Shown here piece by piece: positions 1-10,326 of a DNA stretch of 64,000 nt; the first letter of the stretch is position 1; each line of letters opens with the position of its first letter. The stretch comes from Bryopsis sp. KO-2023 (Eukaryota; Chlorophyta; Ulvophyceae; Bryopsidales; Bryopsidaceae): assembly GCA_030272585.1 (NCBI GenBank), contig BSYQ01000012.1, positions 682,001 through 746,000 of the forward strand. The letters run 5' to 3'. The translations under genes were made by a program, and so were the position numbers. A model generated the notes under the pieces. That model saw nothing but the letters and a program-made list of their open reading frames with translations, was not told the DNA's origin and made no database searches.

Positions 1-715
1 ATTCAAAAAGCAGTTCCCGAAAGCTGCAAGGAAATTGACTTCCACCACCTCAAAAAGACGACCTCATCAGACATAAAAGTGCTGCAGGACGGCGAGTCGC
101 AATTTGTGAGTTCCTACCTCCAGGCCCTTTCCCGCGACGAATCCAAACGTGTTCGCCACAGTGACTGCGATTGCCTTTTTTGCGTCGCTCGACACAACCG
201 CAAGGACGCGTCCCTTTTCACCCTCCTTCAGTTTAGCGATGATGCGGACGAGCTCCGAGTTTTCTGGCGTCGCGCTCTCCATGTGGTCCCCCCCACCACG
301 CGACGGCTTGAAGAAAAAGCTATCTCCAGGGGTCGCACGGGAGACTACCCTCGCCTCTTTCATCCCATTTCGAGGTGTACGTCCAAAAGGGTTCCGCTGC
401 GCAGCCACAATGACGTCCGGTACTCCTCCAGCAATTTCGCGTCGACCCACCAAACGACGAGCCGACACAGTTCCTCCTCTCCAAAGTCCTTGAACCGACA
501 TTCTCTGATTCATGCCTTGTGCAGTAGTGTTTCTGATACTGTAAACGAGGCATCGAGGTAGAACGGCGGCAACATGATATGCTTGCTGCCAGAAACCCAA
601 GGGTTGGTTGGCAACCAGACAGGACGCCGAGAGTCAGACCCGCAGCACGCCACGTGCCGCTCCAAACGAGGCTGACAATGATTTCTCCAACCGAACAAGA
701 CTGTTGGACGAAAAA
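1..715. repeat. Inverted duplicate segment, copy 1 (left edge)
   Basis: The reverse complement of this segment aligns along its length with 48016-48703. The match covers the 5' flank, the first coding exon and the start of the first intron of a DUF760 gene. It reaches base 1, so the duplication may continue outside the window. Small indels separate the copies, including one of roughly 40 bases near 648-690 in the 5' flank. Because intron sequence is conserved (including the stretch next to base 1), this is a DNA-level segmental duplication and not a retroposed copy. Confidence 0.85.
118..513 (-). CDS. Plastid DUF760-family protein, copy 1, exon 1 only (gene continues past left edge)
   Basis: This is an open exon of 132 codons starting MNQRMSVQGLW at base 513. 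It ends at 118 with Gly-Leu-Glu followed by a GTAGGA donor at 117. The protein has only eight differences from the matching exon at 48192-48587, so copy 1 looks intact as far as it can be read. The N-terminus is rich in Arg, Ser and Gly with few acidic residues, as in a plastid transit peptide. The end of the exon (EGEKGRVL..AKKAIAVTVANT) corresponds to the first half of a DUF760 repeat. The remaining exons lie outside the window, so whether the whole copy is functional cannot be judged. Confidence 0.6.
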
Positions 716-1216
716 TCCACAATCCTTTGATGCTATCAAAACCACCACCGTGGTGCTTGTGTGAATTTTGTTCGTTTGGTTGATTAATGGAGATATTTTT
801 AAGCACACGAAAAAAAGAATCGAATGAAATCCACCACCACAAACACAATCCCATATCAATCCCCCCATATCAAAATTTCTTCTGAAAAGAGAGGATGGTC
901 CCCGAGCACTGCCAGGGCAATCAATGAAACTGCATTGAACAAGAGAATACAGAGTTGGGAGTTGAGTCGATAGATCTGCCACTTGGGCAACGTTACACTT
1001 TCATATATTCTGTGGGGTTGGCCAGACAAATCAACCCAACACCACCTAAGAAATGTGACAAGCACATCCCTGGAGAACAGCTTCTGTTTCAGGTCACATG
1101 CAAGTTCCGAAAACTCCCTAGCCCTCACTCCACCCTTGAAATTTCAGAATCAATGATCTGAAAAAAGAAAGACCCCAAGCAGAACAGGGTTTCCTTCGCT
1201 TTCCACAGCAGGGAGG
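514..1216. other. Spacer between DUF760 copy 1 and HISN3
   Basis: The part up to about 715 belongs to the inverted duplicate; it stays open in the frame of the DUF760 exon but has no upstream ATG. Bases 716-1216 would be the 3' flank of HISN3. No further gene is visible; the open frames here look like shadows. Confidence 0.5.
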
Positions 1217-3955
1217 CTATCGACTGGTACTGGCAGCGTTGTTTTCAGCATTCTGATTGTGCCACTCGACGACTCTTTCGTAAGCAAGGCTGCCCCCAAA
1301 GATGTCCAAGGCACTGCCCACCGTGACATCGACGTAGCCCCCTCCAGCTTTCGAAACGACCTCAAGGTCACCCTGCCAAAAAATGGATTCAAACATCAGA
1401 CTAACTCGCTGCATCAAGAGAAAATCCATGGATCGATTTTGGATTGATTTGGATCGAATATGGACAAGTGGCTGTCTCCAAGCATGTGCAGCGTTGCTCT
1501 TATGTACTTTGACGTTTTTACCATCAAAACAACCCCTTTTCGAGATCAGCAAAATTCTCTCCAAACAAAAGAAACAAGCCAGCGGATGTCCATCGACCCC
1601 TATGCTGTTAAACGAACTGAGAAAAAGGCTGGATAGATAGAACTTGAAAAAACTAAGAAAAAAGCTCGACAGGTGCAGAAAACATACAGAGATGCATTGC
1701 TAATACAAAGTCTGGCCTGCAACCGCAAGCAATTATAACGAACAGCGATAGGAAGAAACCAGCTCACCAGATCTTTCACTCCTCCTGCATAAGTCACCGG
1801 AATGGGGCTCCATTTGCCCAACAGGCCTATTAGATCTTCATCCACCCCGCATTGCTTGCCTTCCACGTCGACTCCATGCACCAGGAATTCGTCGCAACTC
1901 TCGGCCAGCTCCAGAAGCGTGGATTCGCACACCTTCAGCGAACTGAATTTTTGCCAGCGATCCGTGACCACCCAATAGTCGCCTTCCCTTTTCCTGCAGC
2001 TGAGGTCCAGCACGATTTGCTTTGGGCCTACCTTTGAAACCTTGATTCGGAAAAAACAAACAAACAAGGAAAGGAAAGGAACTGACCTCAAAAAATAAAA
2101 ATAAAAAGCCATAAAGTTCAAGAAAACAAGAAGTTGAAAAAAGAAGAGCAGCTCCATTGCTTGAGAATGCACCTTTTTCCCTACGGCGAAACCTGACAGT
2201 GGATAAAAATTGAGTGCCCCGAAAGCTCTGGTATAGGAATGCATAATGCATAATGTATAATGCATAATGAAATATACATATACATATATAAATATTTTTT
2301 TTATGGGGGGGGGAGGGGGTAAAGATGCATGTCTGGCTTTCCTTTCTGAAAACTCCAACTTTTTACTTTTTTCTAAGTATCGATATTAAGTACCGAGACC
2401 AGCTCCTCAAAACTTTCAACCAAAAAAAACACTGGACAGGTTAAAATAACCCCACCCTTACCCCTCTCTTTCTCCTATGCTTCTTTCTGTTTCGTTCTCA
2501 ATTGAAATTGAAATTGAACTTGTTTTTTCAATTTTTTTAGTTTTGAAAGCAGTACCAGTTTCTGCAGTCGGTCGTTATCTAACCTTCCGTCCCGAAAAAC
2601 GTAGGAAGTCACAATCACGTGACTGGCTCCCGCCTCTAAAAACAGCTCAGCGTTTTCGGGGGAAATCCCACCACCGACTTGAATGCCCCCAGGCCACGCA
2701 CTCACAGCCTCGAGGGCAGCAGACCTGAAAATAATAACAAAAATAGCAAGAAACTGAAACAATAATTACAAAAAAAAACACTGATATGAAACGATACTCA
2801 GTTTTACAATCGATTCGATCACCTGTATGAGGGGGAAAAAAACAAAAAAAAACAGAACAGAACGAAGCAGAAAGCACCGAGCCTTGATAAAGAAAAAAAG
2901 AAAAAAAAAATTCTTCCATAAAAAAATAAACAAGAGAGGATTTGAATAAATGGGAGAGAGAGAGAGAGATTGTGAGTGAGTGAGCCAAAAATAAATAAAA
3001 ATAAATAACAATAAATAGAAATAAATAAAAATAAATAAATAAATAAAAATATTTTATTTCCCTTGTCTGTCGGGCTTTTATTGCATATATTCTTATTTTA
3101 CATTCAGAAAAATAAAAGCATTTATCTACAAAAATACGTATATGTACATTTTAAATTGGCTTTAGTTTCATTTATTTATTCATTTTGGGGCGAAGTGCAT
3201 TCATACCTGTTGCTTTCGCCAGGCCCCAGCATTATAGCATGGCCCCCTCTCAGATTATCTTTTTCATAAAGTTCAGCAAACCATGAGGAGGGCCGCTCAG
3301 AAACGAAATTCGTCACTAAGGCAGCTTCTTCGTTTCTGTTCAAAAAAAAATAAGATTATTTATTTATTTATTCATTTATTTATTATTGTTAAAAACTTTT
3401 TTAAACGATAAAAAGTACGATTTAAAAAAAACCCCACCATATCACTCATTTCCATGACCAATGGAATTAGTAATGCCCAACCAACGGAAGAGCCCAGGTG
3501 CATGCATCTTTCTTCCAGTCTTGACAGCTCAAAAACAAGAAAAAACAAGAAAAATACGTTTTGGAGTTATGAAATTTATTTTCCGACGAGACTCACTTAT
3601 CATTTTTTGCAACATCGCAGAGAGTGGAGCCAACGATTTGTTTCACCTTTCCCTGAAAACATATTCAAACGGCGCTGTTCAAATTCACACCACCAGCACC
3701 ACAGCCATTATCAAAGAAAAGCTATTCAACTCTTCTGTGGTGTTTTTCTTTTTGGTTTTTTCTCAACAGGAAAAACTCCAAAAATGAATTGTTTCATTTT
3801 TCGGTGAACTCACACCTAAAAGACAAGATTCTGCGATGCAGCGAATGGCCAGTCACCTGATGAATGTCGATACACGGTCGGAACTGGGCACCTCGTGGCG
3901 GCCGTTTCTCAGCAGCCAGCGCCGCGTTGCACGAAAAAGACAGGCGGTGCGTCAT
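1217..3955 (-). CDS. HISN3: ProFAR isomerase (phosphoribosylformimino-5-aminoimidazole carboxamide ribotide isomerase)
   Basis: This enzyme makes the Amadori-type conversion of ProFAR to PRFAR in histidine biosynthesis, in the plastid of plants and algae. Six exons read on the minus strand: 3955-3857, 3652-3597, 3335-3207, 2724-2556, 2040-1768 and 1372-1217. They give 293 residues with every junction in phase. The (beta/alpha)8 barrel runs from [17 protein letters not shown] near residue 28 through [65 protein letters not shown] and [14 protein letters not shown]. The first-strand Asp (residue 30) and the Asp of HGVDVEG (about 209) are present. This is the eukaryotic HIS6/HISN3 type, not bacterial HisA. 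The leader is short (about 25 residues), so plastid targeting is inferred. The start is the first in-frame ATG of exon 1. Confidence 0.93.
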
Positions 3956-4971
3956 GCTTCTTCAAAGCCTTCTGATTTTGTTTGGGATGATGTCGAAATT
4001 TGGAAGTGGGTGGTCGAGCCCTGATTGGTGACCTGGAGCGATCACAGATCTCTGGTGTTTCGGCCAACTCTGGCGACAGGCTTCGTCTGGCTTGACTTGT
4101 TGGTGAACTTCCGTTTTCACTGTTTGTTCCTTTATTTTTATTAGTTTTTCCTGCAACCTGTATTTGTGGTGTTATCGAACGGTGCAGCATTTTCTGAATG
4201 AAAAAAGACTGCTGTTCACACAAAAAGCTTCGTTCACAATAATTTCTTCCTTCTTTTGTTGTGGTTAAAACAGCTGAAATTCAACAAGGGGGGAGGGGAT
4301 TGCAAGAGAACCCATTTTCAGCAAAGATCCACCCATCCACACACAAATGCTTTCCAATGCTGTTTACAAGAGCCCATCATTCCAACAAAGCATCGAGACC
4401 AACTCTAATCCAGAAAAAAAAAACGAAACTTCCTTTTTCTTCCAGATTCAAATCCCCTCCATGCATATGCCAGATTTTTTTTCAGACACTCCCAATCACT
4501 CCCAATATAAATCGAAACTTTCAGTGGAGAAAGATGGGGGGAGGGAAAACAGGACATCGTCTGGTAAATAAACACCCACGAGTCCACCCTGCCCATCTTC
4601 GAATAAAACGCCATTCAATATCGGGCGAAAGAATGATCAATAAAACATATATGCCGTCGTCTGAACCCTAGCCAAATAAACGAGGTGCTTCCCCAAATCT
4701 CGACCGAAACAAAAAAACAAACATCGGACTAAATCGACGAATGCCATTTCTATTTCAGGAGAAAAAAGATCGACACACTCGTACTTCGCTCAGGTGAACA
4801 CTATTTCCCCCGAAACAAGAATCCCAAGAATTTAAATTAAAATAAAAAAACACCTGCAGAAATCTACTGCTCTGTTGTAAAAAGAGAAGATAAAGGGTTT
4901 GTTTTTTTTCCCCATGTATTTATCTTTTCTGGTTTTTTTCCCCCCTTTAAAATGAAATCGGATCATTTTTT
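3956..4971. other. Spacer upstream of HISN3
   Basis: This stretch holds the 5' flank of HISN3 and the 3' flank of the next minus-strand gene. It is AT-rich with short A and T runs. No open frame shows family resemblance or good splice borders, and I see no gene in it. Confidence 0.5.
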
Positions 4972-5120
4972 TCACTTGGTGACATCGGGAGCGGTCAATG
5001 AACTCTCGAACTCTGCCTTATACTGAGACAATGTCTGCAAGTTTGAGAAGTCCTCAGCCAAAACTGACGCGTCGCCTGCCAAAAAACAAACAAACACAAT
5101 TTTACACAAGAGCACTACCC

Positions 5121-5178
<58 letters not shown>

Positions 5179-6705
5179 TATCCGGTTGGCGTTTCCCCAC
5201 CCCACCCTCAAGAAAAAAAGCACATGGTTGTGGAAAGATGCATGTGCTTGTGCAAGAAAGGGGAAAAATAATGAACTGTAGAAATGTCCCACTAACCACT
5301 CTCAAGACTTGTGAAAAAAAAAAAAAAAACTGTCCAACAAAAGAACTCTCCCCACAAATTTATACATCCACACCACACACACACACGATCACAAATGCCA
5401 AAAAATAATTTCTCGTTGATCCCCCTCCCCCAACAAATAACATTCAACCAAAATGCAATAAATGCAATACCAAAAAACAAACAAAAAGAGAAACAAAAGG
5501 GCTCACCCAAAATATTTCCCTTAAAGAATCCCCCATAACGCATTTCTCTTTCTCTTCCGTTTTTGTTGCTAAAACTGTGCCCCCGCTGCTACAAGCCCAG
5601 CCACGATGCTCAAGATCGGAAACGGATCCCCAGACACACAGGCGAAAGCCACAGACGTGAAAGCGTTGGGATCTCCACACACAATATTACCTCCTCCCAA
5701 GGAAGTCAGGGCAGTGACTCCAAGGCCCACCACGGCCAGACCCAAGACGGCACCTCCCACGCCGAAAACGGCATTGCTGTCGGTCCCGGTGGTGTCATCG
5801 TACGAGGAGCCTTGGACGTACTGCTTGGGCTGTTTGGGTTTTTCAGGGAAAAAAAAGGAAATGTCAAATGCTTGAACAAAGAACAGGAAATATTGCTGAA
5901 CAGATTGCTAAAAAAAAGAATCAGGAGAGTGTGGGTTGGGCCTTTTTGATTGTTGGTCCCAAAGAAGCGATTCAGAAAAATGAACTTGGGAGGGTGTGTT
6001 GGGATATGCGGTCTGTTAAAATGTACAAAGAATCGGAGTAATTTATCGTTGAGAAATTTTCCTTGCCCTATATACTCAAGGTTTCCCCCCCCCCAAAAAC
6101 AAGTTCCAAAAAATTAATTCCTAAGGAAAAGCAGTCCCACTGACTCTGACAAGGTTTTTCCCCCATACCTGCACAGCAAAGATGTTGGTCTGTCCAGCAG
6201 AGTCCTCCTCAAGGTATCCGATGCTCTGCATACCACAGGAGAAAGAAAATAAATAAATTAAATTACGTCACGACCCCAAACGAGCGCTGAGCGGCCGCGA
6301 CATGAATGAACAGTGAGAAGCGAGGGAAAGCAGCCGGTACAAAAAAAGTGCGATGGCGGGGGGTGCTGAAGCGTCTTTCTGGGAGCTGCTTACGGATCGG
6401 GTGTTGCTCTTGAAGCTGAATTCTGGGAGGTCCTCGGCTTGGATGGGCTTCTCGGCCTCGACCTCTTGGGCCCTGACGCGGACTGGAGCCCTCCTCACGA
6501 CGGGACGGCTAGCGGTCAAGCCTTGCACCTTCTGAAAACAATGAGCGGGCGGAGCAAAACTTCAACGAGGCCCATCGATCAGCAAAGATCCAACGATAAC
6601 CAACAGCGACAAAAGAAAGGGGGAAGACATTCTACAACTGAAAAACGACGGAGCGGGGGTTGGGTGCGTGGCGGGACTCACAGTGAAAGAAGTGGAAAAA
6701 GCCAT
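4972..6705 (-). CDS. Small plastid (thylakoid-type) single-span membrane protein, unidentified
   Basis: Five exons on the minus strand (6705-6682, 6531-6394, 6225-6169, 5829-5691, 5075-4972) give 153 residues, all junctions in phase. The start MAFSTSFTKVQGLTASRP with VRRAPVRVRAQ is a typical green-plastid transit peptide, with cleavage likely near residue 29 (VRA|QE). The mature part has an acidic segment, then IGYLEEDSAGQTNIFAVQPK, a Ser/Asp linker, one hydrophobic span (GVGGAVLGLAVVGLGVTAL, about residues 95-115) and an amphipathic tail ending SQYKAEFESSLTAPDVTK. I believe this belongs to a small conserved green-lineage thylakoid family but cannot name it. The last intron (5690-5076) contains a (TA)n tract and begins with a coding-like read-through; see the separate entry. 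Confidence 0.72.
5121..5174. repeat. A-run followed by (TA)n microsatellite
   Basis: An 18-base A run (5121-5138) passes into an uninterrupted TA dinucleotide array to 5174. It sits in the last intron of the small plastid membrane protein gene, about 45 bases from the 3' splice site. Confidence 0.9.
5569..5690 (-). other. Coding-like read-through of intron 4: alternative hydrophobic C-terminus
   Basis: If the donor at 5690 is not used, the frame of the preceding exon stays open for 40 more codons to a TAG at 5569. The added residues include VCGDPNAFTSVAFACVSGD followed by a hydrophobic stretch (PFPILSIVAGLVAAGAQF). The DNA here is less AT-rich than the rest of the intron and looks like exon. 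Two products are therefore possible: one spliced to the DASVLAEDF tail and one ending with a second membrane span. This is inference; the sequence alone does not show which transcript is made. Confidence 0.4.
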
Positions 6706-7757
6706 TTTCTGCACGGAGTTTTTTTTTTGGTCGCTACGAACGGAAAAGGATATGCGAAGCGCAAAGAATCACTTGCGAACAGGAGAAATAAAGACGACTG
6801 GAAACGCGAAAAAGAAACAAAGCGTTGATTGCGTTTTGAAACAAGGGACAATCGGAGGTCTTAAGTGGTCCCCCCTGCCGACGTGGAAGCAACCGAAACC
6901 CCAGATCGGTCCCAGTCTGACACCGCTGTCCACCCCTGGCTGCTTTTCTTTTGCTTTTTTTTTTCTTCCCCCAACGTTGTGATGTCCGAATTTCGATCCA
7001 TCCATCCATCCATCGTGAGTGGCGAAAAGCTTTCGTTGTGTTTGGTAGAATCAATGGATTAAGAAACACGCACGCACACATGAGGTTTTTCTCTCTTTTG
7101 GCAAATGGGGGTGTCTTTGGCATTTGAACTGTAAAAAACCTCCACAGAGGGGCAGAGTCCTTGGTACTCCTCACCAATCATCCCAAAAGACAATCAAGAC
7201 TGCAATCAAGACTGCAAGTTACAGCAAAATTCATTCCCAACGCACAACCTGGAGATCCCTGCCCTTAAAGTCTGGTCCACAGCACCTAGTCACCATGTAG
7301 TCACTCGTCTATGCCATCTGAAATTTTCACCCCCTCACCTATTTCTTTTTTTTTTGAAGGCGTTTGTGTCAGGGGGGAAGAGGAAGAGGAAGGGAAAGGG
7401 AAAGGGGAAGTTTTAGCCACCTTCAAGTCCCCGATGTGATGTTAAGTTGGGGGGCAATCCTCGTGGTCTATAGTACAAGCCTTCTATAGCGAGTGGAATT
7501 GTCTTTCTAACCAAATATTTTAAAACTAACTTTTTTTAACCCATTGCCCGCAAAACCCGTTTACCAAAAAAAAAAGAATACAAAAAAAAAATAAACACCA
7601 TGTATATTATAATATGGAGTCCTACCTCTTTTGCCACGCAACTTTTTTTTTTTTTCAAAGAATAATAAGCAAAAAGTTTGTCTTGACCAACCGTTGTTTT
7701 TTTTTTTTCCCTAATTTTTACTTGATTTTTTTCCATTTCATAAAAGGACTCGGGTTT
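6706..7757. other. Spacer upstream of the small plastid protein gene
   Basis: Bases 6706 to about 7060 are GC-richer and include a short run of ATCC repeats near 6997-7012; this would be the promoter and 5' region of the minus-strand plastid gene. The remainder is AT-rich and presumably the 3' flank of the next gene. No gene is seen. Confidence 0.45.
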
Positions 7758-9713
7758 TTACACCCCGCTCAAAACGCAGCAACCCATCCATAGGTTTTCG
7801 ACCACCAGCACCACATACCAAATCGAATAAAAATTATGGGACATGCTTCGTTTCAGCTCGGAAGACATCCTCCTGGGGAAATGCTGCGAAACGAAAGCTT
7901 TCCTGCTGATCATCTCCAACATGTAAACCAAACCGATCGGCACCAGCATCCCCATCAACACCACCACGGAGCTGACCACCGTGAAACAGGAGCATCTCAA
8001 CCCCCAGGGCAGGTAAAAACTCGACATGAACATCAGAGAGGCCTGGATGATTTCCCCCAGCGTTCGCAGCACCTCGTTTTCGGGATCCCCACCTGGGCAG
8101 CAAGTTACGGAGAAATCCGCTGCCCATATCAGCAAGACTGGAATCGTCGACAGCTGCAACAAGATGTGGTTTCGAAAGTGCATGCCGAGGTTCATGGCCA
8201 CGTATAACGCCACCAGCACCGGGGATTTCAGGATGATTCTTCCTAGAATTGCCAACCAGGTTGGGTTGGGGGCCTCTTCTGTTTTCCCTAGGACAACGAA
8301 CAACGACATGCCGTGCAGCAAGGTGTAGCAGACGATCGGGTTTCGCCATTTCATGTAGAATTCTTTTTTCCACACGCATAGGCATAGGAAGACGAGGCAG
8401 GAGAAAGAGTTGAACAGAAAATGGGCGAGCTTCAGGGGGGGGAGTGCCGTCCAGTAGATGTAGGCCAGCACGTTTCCGGGGAATACTCCTTGCATGAATG
8501 CGATCGTGTCGTGGCGGGGTTTGGAATGCAGGGTTTCCTCCCGATACCTGTTCCAGGTTGAAAGGAGGAAAAAAAAAAAGTAAATAAATAAATCAAAAGC
8601 TAAGTAAATAGAAAAAGAAAAGAATGATATATTACACAAAATGAACTAATAAAATGAAAGAGTACCAAATGAAACTGAATAAACAAATGAATAAAAATAG
8701 AGAATAAATAAAATAAATGAAAATAAATAAATAGGATGATGCACGGTGCATCATCATTAATTGAGCTCACAAAAAGAAGAGGGAAGGGGGGGATTAACTG
8801 TAAAAATAATAAGAATTAAAAATAAAACGTCAAGGGGAAGAAGGAGATTACCATTAAAAAAAGAAAAAAGGATGCCAGCATGTTTGAACAATATTGAATG
8901 GAATATTGTTATTATTATAAATGTCTTTCTTTCCAAAAAAAAAAAGCTTTTTTTTTCTGGTTTCTTTTTTTTTTTTTTTTGGGGGGGGGGGGGGGGTCTC
9001 AGTCGTCCATATCAGCAAAACATTTTCCAACAATACAACCTGTCATGTGTCAGAAAAAAAAAAGTCGAATCCAGCTGGGATGCTGCATTGAGAAGTTAAC
9101 TTTTTAAATTCACATGTTTCCAAAAAAACGCCTATTTTTTTTTCAAAAACAGGGTCTTTCCGATCGACCTTCTTTCCACTTCCGCGTTCCTAAACGAGAA
9201 AGCCACGCCCAGCCAATTGTCGGCCTCGAGCGACACGTCGACATCCTCCTCCAGCATCTTAACAGATTCGACTTCCCCTCCACAAAGGCCCTTCTGCTCC
9301 GCTTCAACGGCTGTGAGCGTAACACTCCAGCAGCAAGAAATGAAACCGAAAACGACCCCTCCCGCGCAGCCCTGCCCGTCCAACACCCGAACGAGACGAC
9401 CATCGTGTTGCGTTACCTGTGAAGTGGTTTGGCTTACTGATTTGAGTGACGTACAAAAAAGCGCGTGGAAATCCGCATCTGTTGTATTGCAAGGCTGGTG
9501 CGTGGAGAAAACGCGCAGAAATTCAGAAGAAGAAAAAACGCATGCACGAGAGGCGACGCAACACATACGTTGTGCCGATTTGATCAGAGGACTTTGGGCG
9601 TTTTCACGCTGGAGCGAACGGCGCCGAATAGCGGTCTTGAATGGTGGAGCCACAATCAGTTTTGCGATTTCACATTTGGCAAAGAGGACTTTCAAGCAAG
9701 GGAATTCCGACAT
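7758..9713 (-). CDS. Predicted multi-pass membrane protein, family not recognised
   Basis: The C-terminal exon (8547-7758) is well supported. It encodes 262 residues with several hydrophobic segments (around GNVLAYIYWTALPPLKLAHF, RNPIVCYTLLHGMSLFVVLG, LKSPVLVALYVAMNLG, SSFYLPWGL and SSVVVLMGMLVPIGLVYML) and a short basic tail. A second open exon (9713-9151) can be joined in phase through an intron 9150-8548, giving about 450 residues. That junction uses a weak GTTTTT donor, so it is uncertain. The N-terminal part has no recognised domain. The intron carries the 16T/16G junction at 8965-8996. Membrane location is inferred from hydrophobicity; no function is proposed. Confidence 0.45.
8965..8996. 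repeat. T16-G16 homopolymer junction
   Basis: Sixteen T are followed directly by sixteen G on the plus strand (C16-A16 on the minus). It lies in an intron of the multi-pass membrane protein gene. It is one of a set of equal-length composite runs in this window with the same polarity (see findings). Confidence 0.95.
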
Positions 9714-10326
9714 TTACGACCGCCGCCACCCCATAGAACAACAAAAGTACACTTAATGGGATGTATGTGGTGTTTTTTTTGCTCTGACCGTTTTTTCTAT
9801 CAGGGAACTGGCAAGAATGAAAGGTACCTTACCAGCTTGCAGTCTTACTGATGAACCCAATTTTTCTCTTTAGCATATGAAACAGCAAGGGGGACAGGGC
9901 TGGAGCGATCGCCCTGTTGGGATATGCGGATAGAATCGGCAGGGAACAGCAGGAAAAAAAGCATGAAAACGACAGCAGATATTTCCATCGCTCACATAAA
10001 TGTTTCTTTTGAGTTCCGAATTCCTAGCGACATTTCGTGCATAAAACTACCTAATTATATATATCCCTAATGTACCCTCCAATGATAAAATCACTTACTG
10101 CTCAGCATGACTGACCCCCCGCCTCCTTTTGTTTCTGTCTGACACCAAATCATTCTGCAATGAATACCCTTAGAAACCACGAAAACACCATCAACCGATC
10201 GATACGTAGACCACCAAAACATTCTTTTTTTTCCCAACCCCTCAACCCAACACCCCACGCTGCATTCAATATTTCTGCTTTTTTACCAGAACCCAAAGAA
10301 AATAGTGATTTTTTCTGGGTGCTCTT
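9714..10326. other. Spacer between two minus-strand membrane protein genes
   Basis: No exon-like open frame or recognisable element is seen. Composition is mixed, with AT-rich patches near 10040-10090. Confidence 0.45.

Noticed and set aside
67-600. DUF760 copy 1 as a complete single-exon gene ending FYV
   Set aside because: Comparison with copy 2 shows the last residues are intron read-through after a GTAGGA donor; the true frame continues into the next exon.
9468-9492. Very short intron between a GTAAGC-like donor and CACAG near 9420-9445 in the multi-pass gene
   Set aside because: It would be only about 22 bases, far shorter than any other intron here, and the frame is open without it.
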